In this document: positions 47,614 through 58,418 of the stretch, piece after piece | How positions within the stretch are numbered: position 1 is the first letter of the stretch | Layout: each line of letters begins with the position of its first letter | Made by a program: the position numbers and the translations under genes | From: Saussurea involucrata | Taxonomy: Eukaryota > Streptophyta > Magnoliopsida > Asterales > Asteraceae | Reading direction: 5' to 3' | Length of the DNA: 64,000 nt | Assembly: GCA_033807775.1 (NCBI GenBank) | Contig: CM066322.1 | Location: 16,419,001-16,483,000 of the forward strand | The notes under the pieces: model-generated | Seen by the model: the letters and a program-made list of their open reading frames with translations, nothing else | Databases searched by the model: none | Told to the model about the DNA's origin: nothing

Positions 47614-48081
47614 GGTGAATTAGATGTTCATTAAGGTGCTCTGCACAATGTTTTAGTTAGGTTAATGTTAGGTGCAACAATTTGTTAGTTGTTCATGTTA
47701 TGGTCAGTGTAATGTTTTTGGTTAGTAATGAATGTGGATTACTTCTGATCAATTGATGTGTTGCTTGAACCAATTTAAACTTCTGATCAATATGCTGATT
47801 ACTTCTGATCAATATGCAACCAATTTCATACTTTGAACCAAAAATGATTGTCAACCAAATGATACATACTTTGAACCAAAAATGATTGTCAACCAAAGGA
47901 TTATATACATTGAACCAAAATGATTATATACATTCAACCAAAGGATTATATACATTCAACCAAAGGATTATATACATAATTAACTTACAAGTTACCAAAA
48001 GCATTACATATTTGAACACAAAAGATTGTCAACCAAAATGATCAGTTTAAAACCCATAACACACACTTGTCTTCCCTATCC
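47614..48081. other. intergenic zone between the convergent MULE-2 genes
   Basis: AT-rich DNA with a 25-30-bp degenerate tandem motif (ATACTTTGAACC, then AAAAATGATTGTCAACCAAA) at about 47820-48020. It probably holds the 3' ends of both transcripts. Confidence 0.6.
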
Positions 48082-51000
48082 CTATCTCTTGCATGTCCTA
48101 GCATTGTGTCCAACCTGCTTGCATCTACGACAACTAACTGTTTTCCCTATTTTTTGCAACTTAAAACCTTTCACCAATGGTTGACTGAGTTCATCAGCAC
48201 TCTTCTTTCTGCTCTTATTGGGTCTTCCAGTTTGCTTATGATGCATTGGCGGAAGAATCTTAATAGGACAAGCTGATTTTGGCCACATTTCTCTTCCATT
48301 CTGTGGCTTAATCTTGAATTCATACATCTTCTTCCAAGTATCAACCTTATAGAACTTGTGCACCCAAGATTCTGGTAAATCAACACCACCTCCATTCACA
48401 GAACTATACCAGATTGCAGCTACAGCATGTTTGCAGGGAATGCCACTGATCTCCCATCTTCTACATGAACAAACTTTATTTTCCAAATCAACACAACATT
48501 GGTCTGCGCATGGACCACTTACCTGAGTATGCAAAAAAAAAACAATTACAAAATGTAGGTCCCAACAAAGTACCACATAATGACCAAAACTAATTAACTT
48601 TACCACAATTAATTAAGTTTACGTGATAGTGATGTTCACCATTCCAGAGTACCACATATTGGCATGCTTCCTCCTTGATTTTGTCCAACAGTTTTGTAGC
48701 AGTTGGTGTCAAAAGCCTACCTTCACACTTGTCAATGGCCTTTTGCACTATCACCAATCTTTTCATCAAATACTCCCGACAAAACTCCAAAGCAGTTATG
48801 ATTGGCTTGTCTCTTCCACCTACTAGTTGTCTGTTAAAGACTTCACACATGTTGTTAAGTAGGACATCACATGTGGCCCTTCCTGTTTAAGAAATTACAA
48901 AATGATTACAAAATTGTGGTAGCAATTGTACATTTCCAAATTAGCTACAAAATAGTTACCTGTGAAATGGGATCTTGACCAGTGGTGGGGTGGGATTAAT
49001 TTCAACCACTTAAAAGCTGCATCATTGAACTGTTGCAATGCTTCCATTTCCCTGTTAAACTGTGGCACTGTGGTAGCAATTGCACATTTCCAAAGCAAAT
49101 CCTTATATGCTTTTCCCTTCCAATTTAACTTCATATTATCAAGAATATGCCTAACACAAAACCTATGCTCAGCTGATGGAAAAACTTTTGCAAGTGCAGG
49201 TACTAGTCCCTAAGACATGTTGACATTTTAAGTACATTATTAAACATGTTGACAATAAACAATAAATAAATAAATTAAATTAAAAACAAGTGAATATTAA
49301 TGACATACCTTTTGCATGTCAGTAATAAATGTGAAGTTGGAATTTGGAGCCAAATCAAGGTCATCTCCTAAGCATTCCAAGAACCATGACCATGAGCTTG
49401 TTGATTCAGCCTCAACAATGGCATAAGCCAATGGATATATTCCATTGTTTGGATCCATACCCACAGCAGTTAGCAATTGTCCAGGAAATGGCCCTTTCAT
49501 AAAGCATCCATCAAGTCCTAATAGATCCCTCCCCATTGATTTAAAACCATTCTTCAAGGCTCCCAAACAAATGTACACCCTTTTGAACACCCTTGTGGGT
49601 GTGTCTGGGTTTGGTTCAGATTCCATCTCTAGCTTGACAGTGGTGTCAGGATTTGCTCTTTGCAGCTCTAGGATATAGTCTCTAAGAGTAGCATACTGTT
49701 CTGCATAGTCTCCCCTCATCTTCTTTGTTGCCATCGTCTTAGCCCTAAAAACCTGTTGTGGTGAAACCCTAAGTTGGAACTTCTTCTGCAACTGTTCTTG
49801 AATGGTCTTCAAAGGTAGGTCTGTCTTTGAATGAAGTTCATCAAGAATCTGTCTTGATAAAACTGTTGATGTGCACAATTTAACCCTCCATGCGTTCAGA
49901 CAAGTGTGGGTCCCAATAAATGTCTTTACTACCCAAGTTGACTCAGTATTTGTGGTTGAAACATGCAAAAGCCACGGACAGTGTGCTCCACTTGCCTCCT
50001 CTTTAGTGGACCCTCCAACCTCACTCTTAAATGCAGGTGTTTGTCCCTTACATATGGCCCTCAACCTCAGTTTATCATTTTTTTTCAGCCTTATGTCCCT
50101 TCGGTGATGCAAGGAATACATGGTGATTCTATTCTTTACTTCCTCCTTTGTGGCAAAAGCTTGGCCAGGATAAAAACTAACATCAGGGTTGTTTTGTGGC
50201 TCTTGTTTTTGACTCTTTCTCAACTTCCTCAACTCCCTCTTCCTTCCTATTTCAAACTCACCACTGGAACCACTCTCAAACTCCTCAAAGTCTATTGCTT
50301 CCTGGGAACCTACATGTACTTCATCCTCATTCTCATGTGTCTCATTACCCACCCACTCAGCTTCCCAATCCACATTTTCATTAAACTGAGTCATGTCTAC
50401 TTCAGCCATGTAGTCAAAGTCATCATCCTCCATGGTAAAATCATAGTCATCATCTTCACTATTGAACTCATCATCATCAGACTTCTCAACCACCTCTTCG
50501 TCCACTTGTTTACCTTCCCCATCTCTTACCCCAAAAGCACTAGAACCCTCTCCAAAGAATGGTTCAAACTCATTAAGGACTGAGAAATCTATAAGAAAAT
50601 CTTCTTCTGGCATTGATTCACCCACCCCTTCTGCATCCTTACCTTTATCATCTACCCTTACCCCAGAATTTACTTTATCAACCTTATCCCCATCAAAATC
50701 ATTTGTCATGCAAATATTTTCATTATTTACCCCTGAATTTACTTTATCAACCTTATCCCCATCAAAATCATTTGTCATGCAAATATTTTCATTATTTACC
50801 CCAGAATTGCTTTCATGTACCCTTACCCCAGAAATTCCTTTATCAACCTTATCCCCATCAAATTCAGTTGCCATGCAAATATTTTCATTATTTACAACAT
50901 GATTGCTTTCATTTACCCCAAAATTTCCTTTATCAACCCTATCCCCATCTTGTTTATCATGCCATTCTAAACACAGTCTTTTCCTACATTTAGGTTCCTC

Positions 51001-51342
51001 AATGACAACTTTTTTATTGTTAGGTGGTGAATGTTGATCAGGTAGTTGAACAGGTAGTTCCTCAATGACAACTTTGTTACCTCCAGGGGACAAAAAATAG
51101 GTTTTCAAGTTGGTTATCCCATGTTCAACATATACACTGAGAATTTGACATTGTGGAACATATTTAAGCATCTCAATGACATCTTGATCACTACCAAAGG
51201 CATGTAACCCAAAGTCTAGGTCACTGCCTGGTATGAGAAAATGGTAAAACATCATGTGAGTACCTGGGTAACCTAGTTGTTGCATCATATCATTCACTTG
51301 ATGTATTGACAACTCATCAGGGTCTACCAAGTCGATGAATGT
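48082..51342 (-). CDS. MULE-2 MuDR-type transposase, exons 2 (main part) to 5
   Basis: Exons 51342-49309, 49209-48960, 48882-48623 and 48522-48082, all with GT-AG introns and matching phases. With the 5' part at 59182-59446 the reading would cover about 1046 residues with no internal stop. Order: PB1-like domain (YHFLIPGSDLDFGLHAFG), acidic linker with three copies of an NNENICM-DFDGDKVDK unit, mutator DNA-binding region (FYPGQAFATKEEVKNRITMY), MULE catalytic domain near residue 660 (LLGLDGCFMKGPFPGQLLTA, then FITD), SWIM finger (CSCRRWE, GIPCKH) and CCHC knuckle (CRRCKQVGHNARTC). An ATG read at 51366 lies in the Copia E LTR and is not the native start. The enzyme would excise and insert DNA at MULE TIRs in the nucleus. 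Confidence 0.92.
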
Positions 51343-52100
51343 TGTTGGGAACTGAAGATATGCCAAGTATGGTTAGTACTGCCAAGACAATGTTACTACT
51401 GTCAGTTCTTCGTTACTACTGCTAGGCAAGGTTAGTACTGCTAGACCAAATTACTACTGCTAGACATAGTTAGTGCTGATGAGCTGAAGTTACTACTGCT
51501 TGAAGACTGTGAAGGTTAATACTGCTGAAGGTTAGTACTGCTAGACCAAATTACTACTGCTAGACATAGTTAGTGCTGCTGAGCTGAAGTTACTACTGCT
51601 TGAAGACTGTGAAGGTTAATACTGCTGAAGGTCGTTAATGCTGCTGAGCCAAATCATTGTTAATACTGCTGACTTGATAAGTTTGGGATGCGATACTTTT
51701 GGAGACAAAGAAGGAATTGATCAAGATATGTTTAACGAAGATTCAGAAGATCAATTCACTTTTGATAGTTATCTTGTAATTACTTTTGTATATATAGTAT
51801 TGATAGATAGCTATTAGAAGATACGATAGAAGATAGATAGTATACAGAATTCTATATTGATTCAAGAGTGAATTAACCTCAAGGTGTAAGAACCCTATTT
51901 CTAGAGAAGTAGAAATCGTCTTGTTGAGCCTGTTCAACAAGATTGAGGTTTGGTGTAAAGCTTGTGAGTAATACAGTTTGATATATACAGTGTGTTGAAA
52001 TCTATTGATTGTTCTTTAATTATTTTAGAGTTCTATTCCGCAAGATTCTCTAAATTCTGTTTCTAAGAAGTTTAATTCTTGTTAAGAATCGATCCTGACA
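51343..52100 (+). repeat. 5' LTR of Copia E
   Basis: TGTTGGGAACTG...CCTGACA. The first 330 bp are built of TTAGTACTGCT/TTACTACTGCT/TTAATACTGCT motifs and include a roughly 105-bp direct duplication. TATATATAG (about 51790) is a possible TATA box for the main transcript. Confidence 0.93.
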
Positions 52101-52102
52101 AG

Positions 52103-52114
52103 TGGTATCAGAGC
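52103..52114 (+). other. primer binding site of Copia E (tRNA-iMet)
   Basis: TGGTATCAGAGC two bases after the LTR end. Confidence 0.9.
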
Positions 52115-52132
52115 ATTGGTATCTTAGAAGCT

Positions 52133-54799
52133 ATGGACAATTCAATGGATTCTCACAGTACTCTTGTTTCAAAGGTTCCCATGCTCAAACCCAATGAGTT
52201 TGACATGTGGAAACTGAGAATCAAGCAGTACATTCTTCTTACTGATTATGCAATATGGGACATCATAGAAAATGGCCCATGTAATGAAGGAAAGATTGGA
52301 GCAGATGGAAAGAGACCTCCTCCCAAGACAGATGCTGAAAAGAAAGTCAGACAATTAGAGATGAAGGCCTTAAGCACTCTGCTTTTGGCTATTCCTAATG
52401 AGTACCAACATCAATTCCAACACTGCACAGATGCACAGATGTTGTGGAATGCTCTGGAGAAAAGATTTACTGGCACAAAGAGCACAAAGAGAAATCAAAA
52501 GGCTATTCTCAGGCAACAATATGAGAACTTTATGTCTGCAAAGAATGAGTCTATGACTCAAACTTTTGACAGATTTAACAAGTTAATTGGAGAATTAGCA
52601 ACTGTGGGTGTACACATGGATGCTGATGATGTCAATAGAAAGTTCCTTAGATCATTGGGAGAAGAATGGACCATGTACACAGTCTCATTCAGACAGAATG
52701 ACCAATTGGAGGACAAAGAGCTAGATGACCTCTACAATGATCTGAGAGTATTTGAGGCTGAAGTTGAAGCCAAGAAAAGGCCATCTGGATTTGTTTATAA
52801 TGCTGCTTTATTATCTTCATCCTCTGATAATGCTGCTAATCCTGATTCTGTTAATACTGCAGGTTCTGTTAATGCTGCTGGTGGAACTAATCAAGAGAAG
52901 ACTACAGACTCTGTACTAGAAGCATTCTTCTCTAGTCATGTTCACTCGTCTCTAATCAATGATGATTTAGAGCAGATTAATGCTCATGATCTGGAAGAGA
53001 TGGACATCAAATGGCAGATGGCTATGCTATCAATGAGGGTGAAGAAATTCATCAAAAGGACTGGGAGAAACAACTTTTCCCAAAGAAGAGAAGATGGTGC
53101 AGGCTTTGACAAGTCCAAGGTTGAGTGTTATAAGTGTCACAAGATGGGACACTTTGCCAGAGAATGCAGAAGTGGAGGATCAAATCAACAGGCTCCAAAT
53201 GGAAACCAAAACAGAAGCTCCTCTCAAGCCCTTGTTTCTCAACAAGGAATGGGATTTGATTGGAGTGATCAAGCTGAGGAAGCCTGTCAGAATCAAGCTC
53301 TTATGGCAGAAGTATCTGATATTCCCACTGAGGTACAATCTAAACTCTGTTCTCAAGCTTGCATTGATGCTGTTAAAAGATATAGGGATCACAATCAGGG
53401 TATGTGTGATAACCTTAAGAGGCTAGAGAAAGATGTGAAAGATTATGTTAGGATTGTAGAAAGGTTTGAGGAACAAATTAGAGCTTTTCAAGCTAATGAA
53501 CTTCAACACTCCTATGATACTAACTATTGGAAGTGGGAGAAGAATGAGTATGAGATTAAGCTGAAAGTGTCTGGGGAGGAGAATGAGAAGTTAAAAGAAG
53601 AGCTTAAAAAGGTTAAACTTGATGTTGAAAAGTTTACCTGTGCTTCTAAAACCATGGACACCATCATTAAAGCACAAATCCATGACAAGATGAAAGTAGG
53701 GATAGGGTACAATACCACACCTCCACCCTACAATAACAACTACATACCTCCTAAGTCTGATTTGTTAGAGACCAAGGATAGAAAGGAACCTGAATTAAAG
53801 ATTAATATAGATCCTTGTGAAAAAGAAATAGTTGTTGAGGATGAGACTGACAAAGTAGACTCTGATGAGGAATGTGAGAGTCCATGTGTCAAGAACACTG
53901 AGATCAAGAGGACTGAAGAGAAAAAGGGAGTTCATTACACACAGCCCAAAGTTGTGAACTCCAATATCTGTAAACAGTGTTCTTGCAGGAAATCTAAAGA
54001 GAACAAGCCTCAAAAACATGATAATCAGAGGGGAAATCAAAGGAACTGGAATAACCAGTGGGCTATGAGACAAGGAGTTGATCTGAACAGAATTAACAGG
54101 CCAAAACCTTGTTTCATCTGTGGTAAGCTAAATCATTTAGCCAAACACTGTTATTTCAATCCTGTTAACCAAAGGTTTAATACTCAAAGATCTTTTCAAA
54201 AACCTGGTGGTTACAGAAAGAATGGTGGCTATAAAAAGCTTGCAAAGAAAAATGTGGCAAAGAAACAAGATAAACCCAAAAGCCACATAAAGAAAACGAC
54301 TGAAAAGGAATGTGGTACTATATGGGTTCCAAAAGGCACTAAAAACAATACTGCTGCTAGCAGTGTTAGTACTGCTAACACTGTTAGTACTGCTTCAAAA
54401 GTTAGTGCTGCTAGCAGTATTAATACTGCTAGTAATCATTCCAAAGTTAGTACTGCTAATACTTTTAGTGCTTCTTCTTCAGATAATACTGCTGCTAGCA
54501 GTATTAACTCTGTTAATACTGCTTCTAGCAGTGTTAACTCTGTTAATACCGCTACCTCTGTTAGTACTGCTGATACTGCTTCTAACAGTACTGCTGCTTC
54601 CAGTATTAGTACTGCTAGCACTGTTAGTACTTCTGAGGTTAATACTGCTTCTAGTGCTGCTACACCAATAATTTTGACAAAGTACTCCAGCACAGCAGTA
54701 CCCAAATTTGAAAATCTCATCAAAACCAAGTGTAAGTACTTTGATGAGCAAGGGAGACCCAAGACCACTTCGGCTTGGGTTCCAAATAAAACTAACTGA
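52133..54799 (+). CDS. Copia E gag (888 residues)
   Basis: The first ATG after the primer site in this frame gives MDNSMDSHSTLVSKVP. A UBN2-type capsid follows (FDMWKLRIKQYILLTDYAIW, later YENFMSAKNESMTQTFDRFN and VNRKFLRSLGEEW, about residues 20-220). A zinc knuckle CYKCHKMGHFAREC is near residue 335, a coiled-coil region comes next (about 440-520) and a second knuckle CFICGKLNHLAKHC is near 660. The last 150 residues are Ser/Thr/Ala/Val/Asn repeats (VNTA, VSTA, INTAS) encoded by GTTAATACTGCT-like DNA. The frame stops at 54799; protease follows in another frame. Gag would form the particle that packages RNA. Confidence 0.9.
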   Translation: MDNSMDSHSTLVSKVPMLKPNEFDMWKLRIKQYILLTDYAIWDIIENGPCNEGKIGADGKRPPPKTDAEKKVRQLEMKALSTLLLAIPNEYQHQFQHCTDAQMLWNALEKRFTGTKSTKRNQKAILRQQYENFMSAKNESMTQTFDRFNKLIGELATVGVHMDADDVNRKFLRSLGEEWTMYTVSFRQNDQLEDKELDDLYNDLRVFEAEVEAKKRPSGFVYNAALLSSSSDNAANPDSVNTAGSVNAAGGTNQEKTTDSVLEAFFSSHVHSSLINDDLEQINAHDLEEMDIKWQMAMLSMRVKKFIKRTGRNNFSQRREDGAGFDKSKVECYKCHKMGHFARECRSGGSNQQAPNGNQNRSSSQALVSQQGMGFDWSDQAEEACQNQALMAEVSDIPTEVQSKLCSQACIDAVKRYRDHNQGMCDNLKRLEKDVKDYVRIVERFEEQIRAFQANELQHSYDTNYWKWEKNEYEIKLKVSGEENEKLKEELKKVKLDVEKFTCASKTMDTIIKAQIHDKMKVGIGYNTTPPPYNNNYIPPKSDLLETKDRKEPELKINIDPCEKEIVVEDETDKVDSDEECESPCVKNTEIKRTEEKKGVHYTQPKVVNSNICKQCSCRKSKENKPQKHDNQRGNQRNWNNQWAMRQGVDLNRINRPKPCFICGKLNHLAKHCYFNPVNQRFNTQRSFQKPGGYRKNGGYKKLAKKNVAKKQDKPKSHIKKTTEKECGTIWVPKGTKNNTAASSVSTANTVSTASKVSAASSINTASNHSKVSTANTFSASSSDNTAASSINSVNTASSSVNSVNTATSVSTADTASNSTAASSISTASTVSTSEVNTASSAATPIILTKYSSTAVPKFENLIKTKCKYFDEQGRPKTTSAWVPNKTN

Positions 54800-55030
54800 T
54801 TTATCAGATGTGCAGGGCAACCAACAGCTCAAGGGGAAGAGCATTTGGCATGTTGATAGTGGTTGCTCCAGGCACATGACAGGTAACATGGCCTGCCTCA
54901 AGAATTTCAAAAGAATTGATGGAGGACATGTTACTTTTGGAAATAATCCTGCAGAAGGTAAGAGAAGTGGTAAAGGTGACATGTCAGAAGGTAAGATGAC
55001 ATTTGAGGATTTGACTAGTAATGCAAAGTG
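54790..55030 (+). pseudogene. Copia E protease, N-terminal fragment
   Basis: Read one frame away from gag: KGKSIWHVDSGCSRHMTGN, then FKRIDGGHVTFGNN. The D-S-G motif is the active site of Copia aspartic proteases. About 60 residues later the frame runs into the repeat array, so protease is truncated, and integrase, reverse transcriptase and RNase H are absent. Confidence 0.85.
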
Positions 55031-55032
55031 CA

Positions 55033-55465
55033 GAGTTAATACTGCCCTTGCAGTTAATACTGCTAAGCAGTTAATACTGCTTGTGCAGTTAATACTGCTT
55101 GTGCAGTTAATACTGCTTGTGCAGTTAATACTGCTTGTGCAGTTAATACTGCTTGCAGTTAATACTGCTCAGCAGTTAATACTGCTTGTGTAGTTAATAC
55201 TGCTCAGCAGTTAATACTGCTTGTGCAGTTAATACTGCTTGTGCAGTTAATACTGCTTGCAGTTAATACTGCTCAGCAGTTAATACTGCTTGTGCAGTTA
55301 ATACTGCTTGTGCAGTTAATACTGCTCAGTAGTTAATACTGCTTATGTAGTTAATACTGCTTTGCAGTTAATACTGCTCGGTAGTTAATACTGCTCAGTC
55401 GTTAATACTGCTTTGCAGTTAATACTGCTCGGTAGTTAGTACTGCCTATGTCGTTAATACTGCTT
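55033..55465 (+). repeat. GTTAATACTGCT tandem array replacing pol
   Basis: About 25 units of 14-19 bp, mostly GTTAATACTGCTTGTGCA or GTTAATACTGCTCAGCA. Each centre GCAGTTAATACTGC is a hairpin of GCAGT and ACTGC around TAAT. The same core occurs in the LTRs, in gag (coding VNTA) and in the third ORF (57291). Confidence 0.92.
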
Positions 55466-55491
55466 TTGATAATCTAGGGCATATAAATACC

Positions 55492-55602
55492 CCTGTGTGC
55501 CCGCCAAAGTTCATAACGACTCTTCGCATTTACTTCTTCTCTCTCGTTCTAACCTAGTCTCCCCAGAATCTTTGTGTTTTCTTTCAAGAATCCTCAGGAA
55601 TC
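55492..55602 (+). promoter_or_regulatory. probable internal promoter and leader of the third ORF
   Basis: TATAAATA at 55492-55499, followed by a pyrimidine-rich stretch (about 55530-55560) and an ATG at 55603. The TATA-to-ATG distance of about 104 bp suits a plant Pol II promoter with a short leader. Inferred from sequence only. Confidence 0.55.
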
Positions 55603-58356
55603 ATGGAGTTTGTGGATGAGCACAATGAAATAGCCATGCTTCAGAAGCCGAAACAAGCTGCGGGATTCCACGATATCGTCGATTTTCTTAAATCCTCGCA
55701 CATCCCCTATGCCCTAACGGTGAGCCCAACCATCTATATCGAACATCAGACGCAATTTTGGGAGAATGCCACTGTTAGTTTCGAATAAGGGCAGAAAACC
55801 ATTCGAACAAGGGTTTGTGATAAACCCTTGAAAGTCACAGAGGAGGTTATTCGCATCTCTCTTCACTTGAATGATGCCTCAGGTATAACCTCTCTATCTT
55901 CTGATGACTTATATTCGACTTTACAAAGAATGGGGTATGAAGGTCCCATTGGTGTTTTTAAATTCTACAAGTCAAAATTTTTTAACCAATGGAGATTTCT
56001 TGTTCATACCCTGATGCACTGTATTTCCAAGAAAACTACTGGATGGAGTGAGTTCAGCAGTCCCATTGCATATGCCTTGGTCTGCTTATCCACTGCCAGA
56101 AAGTACAATTTTTCAGCTATGATCTTTAATGATCTTGTATCAAACTTGGAATCCAAAAAGAGCTTTTACATGTATCCAAGGTTTGTGCAAGAAGTTATTA
56201 ACAAGGAATTGATGGACTTACCTCAGTTTGATGAGGTATATGTACCAAAATCCCCTAAAGGGAAGGTTTTTTCAAATATGAAAAGACTTCCTAGGGACTC
56301 GGAAGGAGTTAACACACCATTGTTCTCCACAATGATGGTTGTGTCCCACACAATTGAAGGTATGGCATCAGGGTCAAGGCCCTCATTAGACACACCCACT
56401 GATGACCAATCCCAACCTTCCATCTCAAAAGACATCCCTCAGTCCATTCTTGAACAACCTACTCCCACAATCACCAAAAGGTTTCAAAGAAGAAAGGTGC
56501 ACAAGGTTCCTTCCCTTGATGTACCTACTCAGAGCCCTAAGCCTTTAAGCCCTCAGTTGGAGCATTCTCCAATTGAGAATATCAACAGGGAATCCACAGG
56601 GGTGTCTCCCAACCCCAAGAAGGTGCTCTCTAAGGAGAAGGATGAGCATATGGGTGCTAAGGCTGCCACTACTTCTGCTAGCACAGAGAAGGACAGTGGT
56701 AACATAAATAAGACCTTCCCCATGGCAACTCTAAATGAGAAATCATTAGGAGGACCCAGGTGCCAAGAAACCAAGGGGGCAGGTAGTGCTTCTGCTAGGC
56801 AGAAGGCTTCTGCTAAACCTTCCAAGGATCCCTTAAAGAAAGTAAAAACTTCTACAAAGGGTGAGGATAGATATAACTATGAGGAATTGATGGAAACCAT
56901 AGGGAATGTCAACTTGGATGTAATGGCACAGAGGAAGGAGATTGAGCAACTGAAGACTGTGGTCACCTACCAACAGTCTCAAATTGAGAAGCTCAAAAAG
57001 ATGGTCACCAAGCTGCTGCACAGAAAGAAAAAGGCAAGATTTGTGCTGAGAAGAAGAACTTCAACTGATGATGCTCCCAAAAAGGGGGAGTCAGAGTCAG
57101 AAGCAGAACTGAAAATGAAGGGTCCACAAATTGAGGGGGAGACAGTTCACATGGAGAATGAAATGGAAATGGATAATGCACAGTTTAAGGGGGAGTCCAG
57201 TGCACAGAATAAGGGGGAGACAGAAAAGGTGGAGGAGATGATTAAAGAAGCAGAAACTTCAAGAGCAGCAGAAACCACAGCAGCAGAAACTGTTAATACT
57301 GCTGAGTTTGAACAAGCAGCAGAAACAGTTAATGCTGCTGAAGGCCAAACAGAAAAAGCAGCAGAAACTGAGCAGGAAGCAGTAACTACAACTCAAGCTG
57401 AAATTGATGAAGAAATATACTGGATTGTGAAGAACAGTGTTGAAGCAGCATCATTACATGTTCTAAGAGAAGCAGTAACAGCCATGGCAGCAGAAATGGT
57501 TATTGCTGCTGAGAAACTTAAAACAGCTGAACCAACTCCTGCAGCTGTTAAAACTCTTAAAAGAACCAAGATGATGTCAAAGAAAAGACCAAGCACCAAG
57601 CCCATAACTTCACAGAAGAAAAATGAAAAGAAGCCAAGGGTAGAGCCAACTGCAGAAGAGGCCCAGGAGGAAACAGTGAAAGAAAAATTAACCTCAGAAG
57701 TTGCTGAAGAAGAAGTGGCAACTCCATCAGGGCAATCAAGCAATGTACAATCACAAACTGATGCCCAATGTGATTTGTACATTACTAGTGTTGACTCTAA
57801 CCCAATTCCACTTCAGGCTGAACCAATATCATCTAAGGCTCCTGAAATCATCTTTTGGGACACTTTGAAAGATGGTAGAAAGGAGTTCATTAGGATAAAA
57901 AGAGCAGATGGAAAATTTGAAGTCTTTTCAACTTGGGGAAAAATTGTCAGAACTTGCTCAAGATCAGACTTAGAAGAGATGTTCAAAGTTGGGATGAGGA
58001 TATATGAAAACATGCTGACTGAGCAAGGGATGTCAATCTCTAAAATGGTACTTGAATTCTTGTGCCAAATGTTCAAACCTGAAGCAGTTCAGCATAGGAT
58101 AAACACACAGTTTCAAGCCATTACCAACTGGATGCTCTATGAAAACTGTGGAGTATATGTCATCTCACTTGACTCTGCAACTCAAGAATACTATCTGGTG
58201 GATGAAATATACAATCACAGCATGAAGAGGCTGCAAGGAATGTTACATACTAAGCTGACCTGCAACAAGGATTCAGCAATGGGTAGATTCTTGGTAAAAA
58301 GGATTCTCAATCAGAGTCTAGGTTTAAGTCCTAATCTGTGCGTATATGATGACTAA
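55603..58356 (+). pseudogene. third ORF of Copia E (extra, post-pol ORF), one in-frame stop
   Basis: Starts MEFVDEHNEIAMLQKP and runs 918 codons with one TAA at 55786. The rest (55789-58356) is open. The N-terminal domain has PYALTVSPTIYIEHQTQFW, FYKSKFFNQWRFLVHTLMHC, and SFYMYPRFVQEVI. I recognise this pattern from extra proteins of daisy-family Copia elements. A middle region is rich in Pro/Ser, then Ala/Glu/Thr repeats (ETVNTAEFEQ, ETVNAAEGQ) with a coiled coil. A conserved C-terminal domain follows (IKRADGKFEVFSTWGKIV, NWMLYENCGVYVI). Function is unknown. No signal peptide or membrane segment is evident, so an envelope role is not supported. Confidence 0.8.
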
Positions 58357-58404
58357 GTTTTGGAAGCATCATCTGAAGAACTTGACTTCTTTTCCTAAAA
58401 GTCA

Positions 58405-58418
58405 AGTTAGGGGGAGAT
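58405..58418 (+). other. polypurine tract of Copia E
   Basis: AGTTAGGGGGAGAT directly before the 3' LTR. Confidence 0.85.

Noticed and set aside
49963..50993. Plus-strand open frames opposite the MULE-2 transposase
   Set aside because: They mirror the acidic repeat linker of the transposase on the other strand and show no domain.
51343..51366. ATG at 51366 as start of the MULE-2 transposase
   Set aside because: It lies in the Copia E LTR. The native start is at 59446, and the homologous N-terminus continues across the insertion.
54312..54671. Leucine-rich plus-strand frame and several minus-strand frames in the gag repeat region
   Set aside because: Shadow frames of the GTTAATACTGCT-type repeats that encode the Ser/Thr/Ala tail of gag.
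55033..55465. CRISPR or satellite array
   Set aside because: Repeats have no spacers and sit inside a bounded Copia element that shares the motif in its LTRs and gag.
55603..58356. Envelope gene
   Set aside because: The position recalls the extra ORF of Sirevirus-type elements, but no signal peptide, membrane segment or fusion-like region is visible.
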